A stretch of 64,000 nt of DNA, taken from assembly GCA_016464825.1 (NCBI GenBank), contig JAEKNQ010000040.1:62001-126000 (forward strand), written 5' to 3'. The stretch is from Candidatus Dormiibacter inghamiae. GTDB lineage: Bacteria; Chloroflexota; Dormibacteria; Dormibacterales; Dormibacteraceae. A program made the translations under genes and the position numbers. Below the pieces are notes generated by a model. That model saw only the letters and a list, made by a program, of their open reading frames with translations. It made no database searches and was not told the DNA's origin. Positions 9,191 through 17,918 of this stretch are shown here, piece after piece (positions within the stretch are counted from its first letter, which is position 1; each line of letters opens with the position of its first letter).

Positions 9191-10784
9191 ATTGGAGCTC
9201 CGGCTTGCGCAGCCGATCGAGCCCGTGCACAGTCTTTTCCCAATGCGACGGTTTCACAACGAGCTGGGCTATCGCTCGGATCGCTCCGATCGACATCATC
9301 AGCCAGTAGATGGGCGAGAGCATTACCACCCACAGAAGATCAGGCCTACCCCCGATCCAGATGCCCACCACGGTCCTGTAAAACGCCAGGAAGTTGCCGG
9401 CTACCAGGCAGGCCAACGCCGGATAGTAGAGCCACGCTGGGAAGAGGGTCTGCACGAACTCCGGCTTGCCGAGGAACCAGAGCGCTGTCAGCAGCCAGAA
9501 GACAGGGTTCAGGGCCGCCAGCAGGGGCGTCGTTCCGACAGTAACGTTGAAGCTCAGAAAGGCCCGGGGACCCAGCTCTCGCCAGAGCCGGACGGGCTGG
9601 CGCATGTGGACCAACCAGGTCTGCAGGTAGCCCTTGTACCAGCGCGACCTCTGCTTGATCCAGTTGATGAAGTCGCTGTTTGCCTCCTCGAAAGTGACTG
9701 AGTCAAGCACTTCCGTCTTGTGGCCCAGCCGATACAGGCGCACTCCCAGGTCGGCGTCCTCCGTCACGTTGTGGGGATCCCAGGCGCCGACCGCCTCGAG
9801 TGCGGTTCGCCTGATGTGCATCGAGGTGCCGCCCAGAGGGACCGGACCACCCATGCCAGCCAGGGCTGGCAGCATGGCGTCGAACCAGGTGAGGTACTCG
9901 GCCGCGAACAGACGGGTCAGGAGGTTGTCGCCGGTGTTGTGGTAGTGGAGCTTGGCTTGGAGACAACTCACCTGCGAGCCGAGGCGGCGAAAGGCGACGG
10001 CCGCGCGGCGTAACTGAAGAGGCTCGGGCCGATCCTCGGCGTCGTAGATGGTGACCAGCTTGCCCTTCGTGAACTGGAGGCCGTAATTGCAGGCCTTGGG
10101 CTTCGTTCGTGGCCCACCACTGGGGATCTCAACGATCTCAAGGTTCGAGCCGTGCGGCGTCGCCCGAGCGGCGGCGATTGTTTCGTGATCGTCAGCTTCC
10201 AGCAGGAGCCGCAGCTCGAGGCGATCCGCCGGGTACTCCAGGGCCTCCAGGGCATGGATGGTCTCGCCGATCACGTTCGCCTCCCGGTACGCGGCGACCA
10301 TCACCGTGTAGGTGGGCAGTCTCCTGTCAGGTACGGCGCGTGCTTCCTCGTCTGTGACAGTGACGAGTGCCGGCCGCTTGACCATTCTTCGAAACCAAAG
10401 AGCGCCGTAGATGAAGACGAGCACGTACACAGCGGTGCCCAAGGCGTTGAGTCCCACCACCACAGCCGTAGGACACCCGGCCAATCCTAGGATGAGCGCG
10501 ACGGTGGCGCCGACGAGCAGCACACGCTGATCGCTGCTCAGCGTCCGTTTCGCGGACATCTCAGGAAAGGCCCGACCGAGCCCGTTCACACTTGTGTCGA
10601 GCCGGGCGGCCTGGGTGGTGAGTTCAGCCGGACGCCGGCTGCGCTTCCCGCTCACGCCAAGGCTTTGATGAGGCGCTCTGACCCTCCGCGGCGCGATCGG
10701 CCTGGCAGACTGCGCTGCTTCCTTGCCCGGGCGGTCGACCAAGGTATGCGAGCGCGGCTTGACGCGGCGCTGGGCTTGACTCAC
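9183..10784 (-). CDS. Family 2 processive-type membrane glycosyltransferase
   Basis: This 533-residue protein resembles cellulose/hyaluronan-synthase-type GT2 enzymes. A basic N-terminus (1-80) precedes two helices (about 88-130). The catalytic domain begins at TYTVMVAAYREANVI; the nucleotide-binding region has EADDHE and the DxD-like motif is DAEDRPEP (248-255). The acceptor motif is TEDADLG (341-347) and the processive signature QRSRW is at 378-382. Three or four helices follow (about 405-515). The 4-nt overlap with the upstream exosortase-like gene supports the long start. The enzyme probably adds sugars to a membrane-bound acceptor and may extrude the product. Confidence 0.85.
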   Translation of the reverse strand: MSQAQRRVKPRSHTLVDRPGKEAAQSARPIAPRRVRAPHQSLGVSGKRSRRPAELTTQAARLDTSVNGLGRAFPEMSAKRTLSSDQRVLLVGATVALILGLAGCPTAVVVGLNALGTAVYVLVFIYGALWFRRMVKRPALVTVTDEEARAVPDRRLPTYTVMVAAYREANVIGETIHALEALEYPADRLELRLLLEADDHETIAAARATPHGSNLEIVEIPSGGPRTKPKACNYGLQFTKGKLVTIYDAEDRPEPLQLRRAAVAFRRLGSQVSCLQAKLHYHNTGDNLLTRLFAAEYLTWFDAMLPALAGMGGPVPLGGTSMHIRRTALEAVGAWDPHNVTEDADLGVRLYRLGHKTEVLDSVTFEEANSDFINWIKQRSRWYKGYLQTWLVHMRQPVRLWRELGPRAFLSFNVTVGTTPLLAALNPVFWLLTALWFLGKPEFVQTLFPAWLYYPALACLVAGNFLAFYRTVVGIWIGGRPDLLWVVMLSPIYWLMMSIGAIRAIAQLVVKPSHWEKTVHGLDRLRKPELQYG

Positions 10785-12259
10785 CGTGAGCTCCCCAGAC
10801 TCGCCTGCGCCACCTGCGTGGCGAACTCGGCAAGGGCATCACCCGCCTGGCTGGCCGCGTCGCTGGCGGCTGCTGTCCTGGCGCCGCCAAAGAGCTGCAG
10901 GGCGGTGAAGCGCAGCGGCTGGAGCCGAGCGGTTGAGGGCGGCGCCAGCCGCCATTCGGCGTCAGTTCTGTTTCTTACGTTAAGGACCACCCGCTGATAG
11001 GCCAGGCCGGCGGCAGTTCGCACAGGCCACTCCCAATCAACTCCAGCCCAGGTCGCGCCAGTGGATTGCTGTTGATATACGACTGATTTGGCGATCACGC
11101 CGCCGCCCAGGTCGATCACCTGCGCCGTCTTCAGGCGGTAGCTGTGCAGGCGGTAGCTGTCTTCGATGCTGTACCTGGCGAGCGCACTGCCGTCAGCAGT
11201 GGTGAATAAATCGAGTGTGACTGGACCATAGAGACCCAGCCCCGATGGGGCTGAATTTTGGGAGGCTTGGGAGGAGTATCGGTAGCGGTCCCAGGTCCCG
11301 CCACTACCGAGATAAACAGGTGCCCAGGCATAGGAGTCTGTCTTCCTGATGCTCCAACCGGGGACCGGATTATTCGGGACCACGGCGCTCAGCAGGGCAG
11401 GCGTTCCAAGCGGGCTGGCGACGAGCTGAAATTGGCGCTGCGCGTCATTCGCCAAGGTGGCGACAGTGGCTCCGAGGCTCAAGATCGCCAGTGCCGTCCC
11501 CGCTCGCTGCACAGCCAAGCGGCGTGGCCGGACGGCCCCGAGCAATCCGGCGGCCCAACCGCTCAGGCGCTCCCGGAGGTCTGGAGTTATGGCGCCCAGC
11601 CCCAAGTCCAGTGGCCTTACGGCCATCTGCCGCGTCCCTAGCCCGAAGACCACGAAGGCAACTGCAGGTGTGAGCATGAGAGCAGCCAGGCCGCTGGGAA
11701 ACCCCACGATGTGAGCTGGCGGCAACATGGCGGAAGCGAAACTCAGCAACTTGTTGATCGGGTAACTCAGGAAGGCGCCACCGCTGGTCAAGGCCAGGAC
11801 ATGTTGTGCGGGCCAGATCACTCCGAGCAATGCGATGGGGAGGCGGAGCCGCCAGAGGGCGCGCGTTCCGAATGTAAGGGCGATGGCCGCCGCGACGAAG
11901 ATGGGCAGTGAAACCAGATCGAGTCGCCAGAGCCAGAAGTAGGCGGACAGCCGAATCGGCAGGATTGTCATGATGGCCAGAGCGGCGACGAGAAGGGGAA
12001 GGCCGACTATCCAGTCGAGATACCTGTCGTGGATGTCTGGACCGGATTCCGCAGCGGCTGCCCTCTGCAAACCAAGCAATAGGGCCATTGCTGGTAGTAG
12101 CGCCAAGTACGCGGACGACGTGGCCAGGGTCAGGAGCGTGTAGTTATAGGCAATCGCGCAGATGCTGACCAGCCCGATGACGCGCAGCACAGGTGAGTAG
12201 GTGCCAAGGTTCAACGCCGGCCGCGCGGCCCCAAGTGATGCTCGCAATGTGACGCTCAC
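10781..12259 (-). CDS. Exosortase/archaeosortase-like membrane protein fused to an EpsI-like domain; apparent loss of catalytic Cys
   Basis: This 492-residue protein has an N-terminal membrane region (about 25-210). It contains the exosortase-type run WRLDLVSLPIF (111-121), a Gly/Arg turn (GTRALWRL) and then a Pro-led helix. Exosortases normally carry a Cys-Ser-Gly motif next; here the text is GFPSGLAALM (186-195), with Pro where Cys is expected. The only visible Cys is in the first helix. After another helix (252-270), an outside domain (271-492) resembles the EpsI/DUF3485 partner of exosortases: IEDSYRLHSYR, LGGGVIAK and a Trp-rich strand. First gene of the operon with two glycosyltransferases. 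The family call is moderate; loss of activity is inference. Confidence 0.55.
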   Translation of the reverse strand: MSVTLRASLGAARPALNLGTYSPVLRVIGLVSICAIAYNYTLLTLATSSAYLALLPAMALLLGLQRAAAAESGPDIHDRYLDWIVGLPLLVAALAIMTILPIRLSAYFWLWRLDLVSLPIFVAAAIALTFGTRALWRLRLPIALLGVIWPAQHVLALTSGGAFLSYPINKLLSFASAMLPPAHIVGFPSGLAALMLTPAVAFVVFGLGTRQMAVRPLDLGLGAITPDLRERLSGWAAGLLGAVRPRRLAVQRAGTALAILSLGATVATLANDAQRQFQLVASPLGTPALLSAVVPNNPVPGWSIRKTDSYAWAPVYLGSGGTWDRYRYSSQASQNSAPSGLGLYGPVTLDLFTTADGSALARYSIEDSYRLHSYRLKTAQVIDLGGGVIAKSVVYQQQSTGATWAGVDWEWPVRTAAGLAYQRVVLNVRNRTDAEWRLAPPSTARLQPLRFTALQLFGGARTAAASDAASQAGDALAEFATQVAQASLGSSR

Positions 12260-12719
12260 AGCGGACGCTTATCCAGTGCCAGACGCTGACGCGCGGCTAA
12301 GATCCCGGCTCGGAATCACCGCTGCGGAAATGGTCACCAACAGCCAGCTCGGCGTGGTGGCCGCGCCCGGGCTGCGACCAAAGTATGTCGGCGTCCGAGG
12401 CTTTAATGTGGCGTCGGCACGCACGCGAACGCCGCCTGATTGGAGCATCGATGTCAGTATGGAATCTCGGGCACCAATAGCCAATGGGACATCCGCACCA
12501 CCTGGGCCTCGGCCTTGTCCCGACAGCGCGCTACGACTTGTCCAGGTCAGTGGACAAATGTCTCGCCCAGAGTGCAAGGATTCCCATTGCACTGATCCTC
12601 AAGGGCCAGCGATATTGGCGGAGCAGAGGGTGCGGGATCAGATGGGAGGGCCTGATCTAGCTCACCTGAGAGGTAATTCGGGCATCGGGAGGTGGTCAGG
12701 CGGCAGTGAGCCAGGAGCA
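12260..12719. promoter_or_regulatory. Divergent intergenic region
   Basis: This 460-bp space separates the minus-strand exosortase-like operon from the plus-strand GT2 gene, so it should hold promoters for both. I see no convincing paired -35/-10 elements. A frame in phase with the GT2 gene stays open through it, but the translated text is low-complexity, has no GT2 homology and would overlap the divergent gene, so I do not treat it as coding. Confidence 0.4.
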
Positions 12720-13625
12720 ATGAGTAAGAAGAGGCGGGGACTGAGACCAACCGATGCCAGGCGGAGGTTCGCCCCGGGGACGCCCCCAGCGGCACGCTTG
12801 ACAGCTGGCCATCTCCTGGCCCCGAGCTGGGCTCGCGACCTGGCCAGTGGCCGACCGGCCAAGACCGCCGTGGTCGACGTCGTCATCCCCGTCTTCAACG
12901 AGGAACGCGCGCTCTCGGCCAGCGTGCACCGGCTTTGGGCATACCTCGAGGCCCAGCTCCCCGTCGCCTGGCGGATCGTCATCGCTGACAATGCGAGCAC
13001 CGACCAGACCTGGCTCGCCGCCCAGCACTTGACGGATACCCTCCCGCACGTGGAGGCTATTCATCTCGACCGCAAGGGTCGGGGTCTTGCCCTGAAGACC
13101 GCCTGGCTGAACAGCGATGCCGACGTCCTCAGCTACATGGACGTGGACCTGTCCACTAATTTGGAAAGCTTCCTGCCTCTTCTCGCCCCCTTGTTGACGG
13201 GACACAGCGACGTGGCCATCGGGACGAGGCTCGCCCCGCGCGCCCGGGTGACGCGCCAGCTAAAACGAGAGGTGCTCTCCCGCGGCTACAACGGGCTGAT
13301 TCGAACCGGCTTCGGGGCCGGCTTCAGCGACGCGCAATGCGGCTTCAAGGCGATCCGGGCGTCGGCTGCTCGCAAGCTCCTGCCTTTGGTCGAAGATTGC
13401 TCCTGGTTCTTTGACACTGAGCTCTTGCTCCTGGCTGAGAGGAACGGTATGCGAATCTTCGAGGTGCCTGTCGATTGGGTGGAGGATCTCGACTCGCGAG
13501 TTGTCATCCGTCGTACCGTGGCAGAGGACCTGCAGGGTTTGTGGCGTTTGCGGCGGGCGTTCTGGCGGGGAGACGGTGTCACGCGAGACGGCGTCGGTGA
13601 CTTGCTGGCGTCCGGTTTGACCTAA
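12720..13625 (+). CDS. Family 2 glycosyltransferase, dolichol-phosphate mannose synthase-like
   Basis: This 301-residue soluble GT2 has its catalytic domain from about 51 (VVDVVIPVFNEE), with IADNASTDQT binding the nucleotide, the metal-binding DVDLST at 141-146 and a GTRLAP loop. The downstream QCGFKAIR and WFFDTELLLLAE stretches are typical of dolichyl/polyprenyl-phosphate sugar synthases. No C-terminal membrane helices are present. The ATG at 12720 is chosen because CAGGAG lies a few bases upstream and the conserved domain starts soon after. It probably makes a polyprenyl-phosphate sugar, which could feed the GT39-like protein encoded across the divergent promoter region. Confidence 0.85.
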   Translation: MSKKRRGLRPTDARRRFAPGTPPAARLTAGHLLAPSWARDLASGRPAKTAVVDVVIPVFNEERALSASVHRLWAYLEAQLPVAWRIVIADNASTDQTWLAAQHLTDTLPHVEAIHLDRKGRGLALKTAWLNSDADVLSYMDVDLSTNLESFLPLLAPLLTGHSDVAIGTRLAPRARVTRQLKREVLSRGYNGLIRTGFGAGFSDAQCGFKAIRASAARKLLPLVEDCSWFFDTELLLLAERNGMRIFEVPVDWVEDLDSRVVIRRTVAEDLQGLWRLRRAFWRGDGVTRDGVGDLLASGLT

Positions 13626-13634
13626 GTCAATCCG

Positions 13635-13663
13635 CCTGGGCTGAGCGGCGGTTGAAGCCCAGG
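13635..13663 (+). terminator. Hairpin after the GT2 gene
   Basis: CCTGGGCT (13635-13642) and AGCCCAGG (13656-13663) form a perfect 8-bp stem with a 13-nt loop, 10 bp after the GT2 stop codon. There is no T-tract. It is a plausible transcription terminator separating this gene from the HPr-kinase-like operon. Confidence 0.45.
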
Positions 13664-13770
13664 TAGGGGTGCTCAATCCGGCGGTTGAGAACACTCCAGG
13701 CGGTTGGGCGCCCGGCTGAGCAGCGCCCGGGACTCCTGCCCAGACCGATCCGGGACGGCTGCTTGACCCG

Positions 13771-15024
13771 GTGGCGTGTCGCCCATTCTTTCCCGGCCGA
13801 CGCCAGCCTATGCTCTGCCCCCGTGAGAAGTCGCGCGCTCCATCGTCACTGCCAGAGTCGGTCCCGCATCGCTCTGCGCGGTCCGCGCCGGCGCCTGCCT
13901 GGCTGCTCTCTGGGTCGAGCCCTGCACAGCGCTGGGTCACTGGTCAGTGGGAGCGGGTTAGACAGTTGAGCGGCGTTCGCTGGTCTGAGTTGCAGGCGCC
14001 CAGGGCGCATCGCACCTCGCACCACCTGCCCTGGACGGCCACCCTGAACACCGCTGGCGAGCGGGTCGGATTCGAGTCGGAGCTGCCCTGGGCATGTCGG
14101 CTGTTGGAGGAGATGGCCGGATCCGATCTCATTCGAGGACCTGGTCACGAGCCGACCGTCCGAGTCAGGATTGAGCGCAGTCACCGGCCCTTCGAGGTCG
14201 ATGGCCGGGAGCCACTGACCCGAGGCGCGTGGCTGCGCGACGGCCAGGTAATCATGGAGGACGTTTGCAGCTCGGGCTTCGACCTGCGGGTTACGACCGG
14301 GTCGGCCGCGCCGATCTTCGACTTCCGCTGGCGACCGCGGCCGCAAGTCCGGCTCGCCACCAATTTGCTCTGGGTGCGCGCCAAATTGCTCACCCGCGCC
14401 GTGCTGGGCCAATACCCGGCTCTCTGGTCCGCCGGCGCGCGCGGCCGGGTCCCGCTCCACGCGCCGGCCTGCACCGTGGGTGCCCGGGTAGCGCTGGTTG
14501 CTGGGCCCGCCGGTGTCGGCAAGTCGACCCTCCTCCTCCGCGAGATAGCAGCCGGCGGCGCGGCCACCTCCGATAACGTCGGCGTCGGCGACGGCAGCTC
14601 GGTCTGGGGCCTTGTGGAGCCGCTGCGCGTCGAGGTTCGAGGCCGGCGCACCACCAGTGGACGCGGCGAGGTCGACTTCGGCGGCCGCGTGCCGGTTCTC
14701 GAGCCGGACATGCTAGTTGTGCTGCGTCGCAGCTTGGCTGAGTCCGCGTCGGTGAGAGCCTGCGAGGCCGAGCTGGCCGCGCGTGCGCTCGTCACCGGCA
14801 CCTACGCCGCCGGCGAGCTGCGCCGTTACTGGGCCTTCGCGGCGACGTTGAGCGCAGGTACCGGAGTCGGACCGGACCATCCCCCGATCGCGGAGGTTGG
14901 GCGGCGCTTCGCGGCCCGCCTGCGCTGCATCGAGATTACGCTCGGCCGCCGCCCCGGACCGCGGTTGGGACAGCTGCTTCAGTCGGCCGAAGCGCGGCCT
15001 TCTCCGTTGGAGGTACTCGCTTGA
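13771..15024 (+). CDS. HPr-kinase-like P-loop protein
   Basis: The reading frame encodes up to 417 residues. A Walker A motif (GPAGVGKST, 245-253) is followed by TSDNVGV (266-272), which matches the position of the HPr kinase Asp-rich strand. The C-terminal part resembles HprK-related proteins, which phosphorylate protein serines or act on unknown partners in surface-biosynthesis clusters. The N-terminal half (about 65-230) has no recognised domain. The start is uncertain: the first 60 residues look non-conserved and no clear ribosome site precedes 13771. The stop overlaps the RtcB-like gene (TTGA, 15021-15024), so the two are translationally coupled. The partner substrate is unknown. Confidence 0.65.
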   Translation: MACRPFFPGRRQPMLCPREKSRAPSSLPESVPHRSARSAPAPAWLLSGSSPAQRWVTGQWERVRQLSGVRWSELQAPRAHRTSHHLPWTATLNTAGERVGFESELPWACRLLEEMAGSDLIRGPGHEPTVRVRIERSHRPFEVDGREPLTRGAWLRDGQVIMEDVCSSGFDLRVTTGSAAPIFDFRWRPRPQVRLATNLLWVRAKLLTRAVLGQYPALWSAGARGRVPLHAPACTVGARVALVAGPAGVGKSTLLLREIAAGGAATSDNVGVGDGSSVWGLVEPLRVEVRGRRTTSGRGEVDFGGRVPVLEPDMLVVLRRSLAESASVRACEAELAARALVTGTYAAGELRRYWAFAATLSAGTGVGPDHPPIAEVGRRFAARLRCIEITLGRRPGPRLGQLLQSAEARPSPLEVLA

Positions 15025-16589
15025 ACATGGACTCCACAACTTCGAAAGACGAAACCTTCGCTCGCACCCACCACCCCCAGCGTAGCGCCGTGCCAGCGCC
15101 AGGGGCGCTGCTCGATGGCGACCACGACGGCGGCAACGGCCGGAGCAATTACTGGCACCACGGCCATGGGCACGACCCCAAGCGCGAACTGCAACGGCCG
15201 CGGATCTACGACAGCCTCAACCATCCGGCTGAGCCGGAGGCCCTCGCCGTCCTTGCTGAGGGGCTGCGCGACGCCGACCTCGCGGCCCCTCCCGTCGTGC
15301 TGCCCGACTTCTTCCACAAGCAGAACATGGAGATGCCGTCGAGCATCGCGGTAGCCACCCGAGACAGCATCCGGCCCACCCTGACCAGCGCCTCCGTGAA
15401 TTGCGGCATGGCCTTGATCGCGCTGGACGGCGAGCGGCCCAAGCGAACGGCGGTCGACGCGTTCTACGGCGCCGCGCGGCGAAGGTACCCGGTGCCGCCA
15501 AGCCGCCGCCTGGAGCTCACCCACGAGGAAGTGCTGCGCTCCGCGGTGGAGGGCGCCCCTTTCGCTCTGGACCGCTGGGCAGCCGACCCTGACGACATCG
15601 CCCGCATCGAGGAGGGGGGGCGGCTCGACCTTGCCCCTTACGGCGGCGCCCAGAGCGTCCGCGACGACTTGCCCTGGCTTCTCACGCAGCTGTCGCGCAT
15701 GCGCTTTGGGACCATCGGTCCCAGCAACCACTTCCTGGAGCTGCAGGAGGTCGAGGAGGTGCTCGACGGAGACACCGCATCCCTACTGGGCCTGCACCAG
15801 GGCCAGATCACGCTCCAGTACCACAACGGCGGCGGCCCTTTGGCCGGCGCCATGGGGGCCCTATTCGGCAAGCGGAAGAAAGTCAACAGCACGCTCCGGA
15901 AAGTGATGCTCCTGCAGAAGCCGGCCTACCACCTGGCCACTGCCCGCTCGCTTGAGCAGCTGCGTCTGCGCCTGCGGCTCTATTTCGGCGACGGCTGTCC
16001 GCCGGTGGAGCGCTTCAGCGAGGAGGGCCGTCGCTTGATGCTGTCCCGCGCGGTGGCCATGAACTACGGCTTCGCGTTCCGCCAGGCCACTTATGCGAGC
16101 CTGCGCCGGCTGGCGCGCCAGCACCTCTGCTCAGGAAGCCGCCTGATCGTCGACTCTCCGCATAACTCGATCTACGAGGAGGAGGTCGACGGGCGCACGG
16201 CCATCGTCCACCGCCACAACGCTTCCCGCGCCTACGGTCCCACACTGATGGCCGGCCACCCGATCTTCTCGGTGACTGGCCAGCCGGTCCTGGTCCCAGG
16301 GACCAGTCGGACCTGCTCCTACGTCTGCGTGGGGACCAACGAGTCACGACCGAGCCTGCACACGGCTTGCCACGGCACCGGCAGCATCGTCAAGGACTTC
16401 GCCAACCGCGGGCTCTCCGGGCCGGATCCCCAGGGCCGGGCGACTCTGCGCTACAGCTACGACAGTGACGATGCCAAGGTGGTCCAACACCTGGACAACC
16501 GGGGCGTCGACGAGGGCCTCCAAATCATGGTCGCTGAGCGTCTGGTCCGCCCGGTGGCGCGGCTCCGCCCGATCGCCGTCCTCAACTGA
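15021..16589 (+). CDS. Divergent RtcB-like RNA ligase family protein
   Basis: This 522-residue protein keeps the order of RtcB motifs: VNCGM (126-130, Cys128), GTIGPSNHF (230-238, Asn236/His237), YHNGGG (His268), SPHNS (His381/Asn382), HNASRA (399-404) and ACHGTG (His451, the position of the GMP-accepting His). Canonical RtcB has Asp three residues before the Cys; here it is Ser125. The usual RKGAT/S is HRHNAS, and the normally conserved C-terminal Lys is missing (the protein ends PIAVLN). The N-terminus has a His/Gly-rich stretch (SNYWHHGHGHD). Canonical RtcB seals RNA 3'-phosphate ends with Mn/GTP; activity here is doubtful. Start TTG 15021; ATG 15027 is an alternative. Confidence 0.78.
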   Translation: MNMDSTTSKDETFARTHHPQRSAVPAPGALLDGDHDGGNGRSNYWHHGHGHDPKRELQRPRIYDSLNHPAEPEALAVLAEGLRDADLAAPPVVLPDFFHKQNMEMPSSIAVATRDSIRPTLTSASVNCGMALIALDGERPKRTAVDAFYGAARRRYPVPPSRRLELTHEEVLRSAVEGAPFALDRWAADPDDIARIEEGGRLDLAPYGGAQSVRDDLPWLLTQLSRMRFGTIGPSNHFLELQEVEEVLDGDTASLLGLHQGQITLQYHNGGGPLAGAMGALFGKRKKVNSTLRKVMLLQKPAYHLATARSLEQLRLRLRLYFGDGCPPVERFSEEGRRLMLSRAVAMNYGFAFRQATYASLRRLARQHLCSGSRLIVDSPHNSIYEEEVDGRTAIVHRHNASRAYGPTLMAGHPIFSVTGQPVLVPGTSRTCSYVCVGTNESRPSLHTACHGTGSIVKDFANRGLSGPDPQGRATLRYSYDSDDAKVVQHLDNRGVDEGLQIMVAERLVRPVARLRPIAVLN

Positions 16590-17467
16590 TGCGGCGCCCC
16601 CAACTACGTAGGTGCCATGGGCGGCTCGCCGGCTTGCTGGCGGCGCTCCTGGCCGGTGTCTGCGCTCTCGCCTGCGGTGCCGCGCCCGGTGCTCCAGCGG
16701 GGCCCGCCGCTGCTGTCTCGCCGGCCGCCGCTGGCTATCTGGTCCGTGGCGTGTACGGCAAGGATGGCTCACCTGACGGCCACAGCAAGCAGATGCAGGC
16801 TGGGTTCAACACCTTTGACGTCAACCCCGACCGAAGCCAGCTCGACGCATTGCCGGCCGGCGCCAAGGCTTTCGTCTGGCTTGGCGGCTGGAAGAAAGAC
16901 TCCTGCACCTTCGAACGCGATGACAACACGGTGGTCAGGCTGCTGCAGGGCATCCGGGGCCACTCCGCCATCGGCGCCTTCTTCCTGGGTGACGAACCGC
17001 TAGCCTCGGCCTGTCCAGGCGGACCCGCAAAGTTTCGCGCCCGCACTGCGCTTGTCCACCGCTTCGACGCAAGGCCCACCTTCACTGTGATCCAGGAGTA
17101 CGACCCGAGCACCGGGGAGCGGTTCCCCTATGCACCCTGGCGGGGCACCGTGGACATCGTTGCGATCGACGTCTACCCCTGCTCCTTCGCCAACGGCTGC
17201 AACTGGAACCTGATCCCCGATGCCATCGCCGCCATCGACCGGCTCCACGTGCCGTACTGGGCAGTGCTGCAGGATTTCCAGGACGACTACTACCGGCTTC
17301 CGTCCGCCGCGGAGCTGGCCCATCAATGGCAGCTCTGGCGGGCCAGCCGAGCCACCGGCTACCTGGTCTTCAGCTGGCACTGGAAGAGCACCGAGCTCAG
17401 CAGCTACCCGGACAATGTGGCCCAGCTGGCGACTGAGAACCGGGTCCCCTTCACGACGACCGGCTGA
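16589..17467 (+). CDS. Lipoprotein with glycoside-hydrolase-like barrel (paralogue 1 of 3)
   Basis: This 292-residue protein has a lipoprotein signal (basic start, helix and LACG lipobox near residue 29) and a domain with GVYGKDG, GDEP, VDIVAIDVYPC, VLQDFQDD and GYLVFSWHW. The order of a DE pair after beta-4, a D-x-YP strand and a W-rich last strand resembles TIM-barrel glycoside hydrolases, with the Glu of GDEP a candidate acid/base. The ATG overlaps the RtcB-like stop by 1 nt, so it ends the coupled triplet. Two paralogues lie at 17919 and 35612. Catalysis is inference. Confidence 0.65.
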   Translation: MRRPQLRRCHGRLAGLLAALLAGVCALACGAAPGAPAGPAAAVSPAAAGYLVRGVYGKDGSPDGHSKQMQAGFNTFDVNPDRSQLDALPAGAKAFVWLGGWKKDSCTFERDDNTVVRLLQGIRGHSAIGAFFLGDEPLASACPGGPAKFRARTALVHRFDARPTFTVIQEYDPSTGERFPYAPWRGTVDIVAIDVYPCSFANGCNWNLIPDAIAAIDRLHVPYWAVLQDFQDDYYRLPSAAELAHQWQLWRASRATGYLVFSWHWKSTELSSYPDNVAQLATENRVPFTTTG

Positions 17468-17918
17468 CGCCCAATCCCGGCCTCAGCGGCAACGGGATGG
17501 TCCGCATCTCGCTGCTGCGGGGGGGCCGATCGCTGCCAACCACGGCCCCGCAACGGCGGAGGCCATGTCCCAGCATCCCTCCAGCCGGTGATCGAGTCGA
17601 GCCCGAGCGACCATGGGTCATGGCTTGACATCTGTGCGGTGATTGCCGCAGGCTAGGCGACCAACAGAGACGAACGGCTCCGACCGGCGTGTGCCCGGTT
17701 CGGTGCCGGCGTCCAGGGGGTAGCAAGGACCGGCTCGAGTCTCCTGCCGCTATGGCTGCGGGGGTGGCTTCCGAGGCCGGTCGGGAGGTTGCATGAGTGC
17801 GAGCTGGATGAGAACCACGATCAAGGGAGACCGGTTCTTCGCAGACGCAGTCACCGATGCCGGGGCGGGCCGGCTCGTTCGTCGTGAGGCGACGCGTTCC
17901 GCACAGCGTGAGAGCCAG
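17468..17918. promoter_or_regulatory. Intergenic region with candidate -35 element
   Basis: Between the two lipoprotein genes there is a perfect TTGACA at 17625-17630, but the following 16-20 bp offers only weak -10 matches (for example GGCTAG). A promoter for the second lipoprotein is likely somewhere here; I cannot fix it. The frame of the downstream gene is open back to an ATG at 17793, which would add a 42-residue leader without a signal-peptide character. Confidence 0.3.

Noticed and set aside
12201-12719. Upstream extension of the GT2 gene to 12201
   Set aside because: It overlaps the start of the divergent gene, has no GT2 homology, and CAGGAG plus ATG at 12720 gives a better start.
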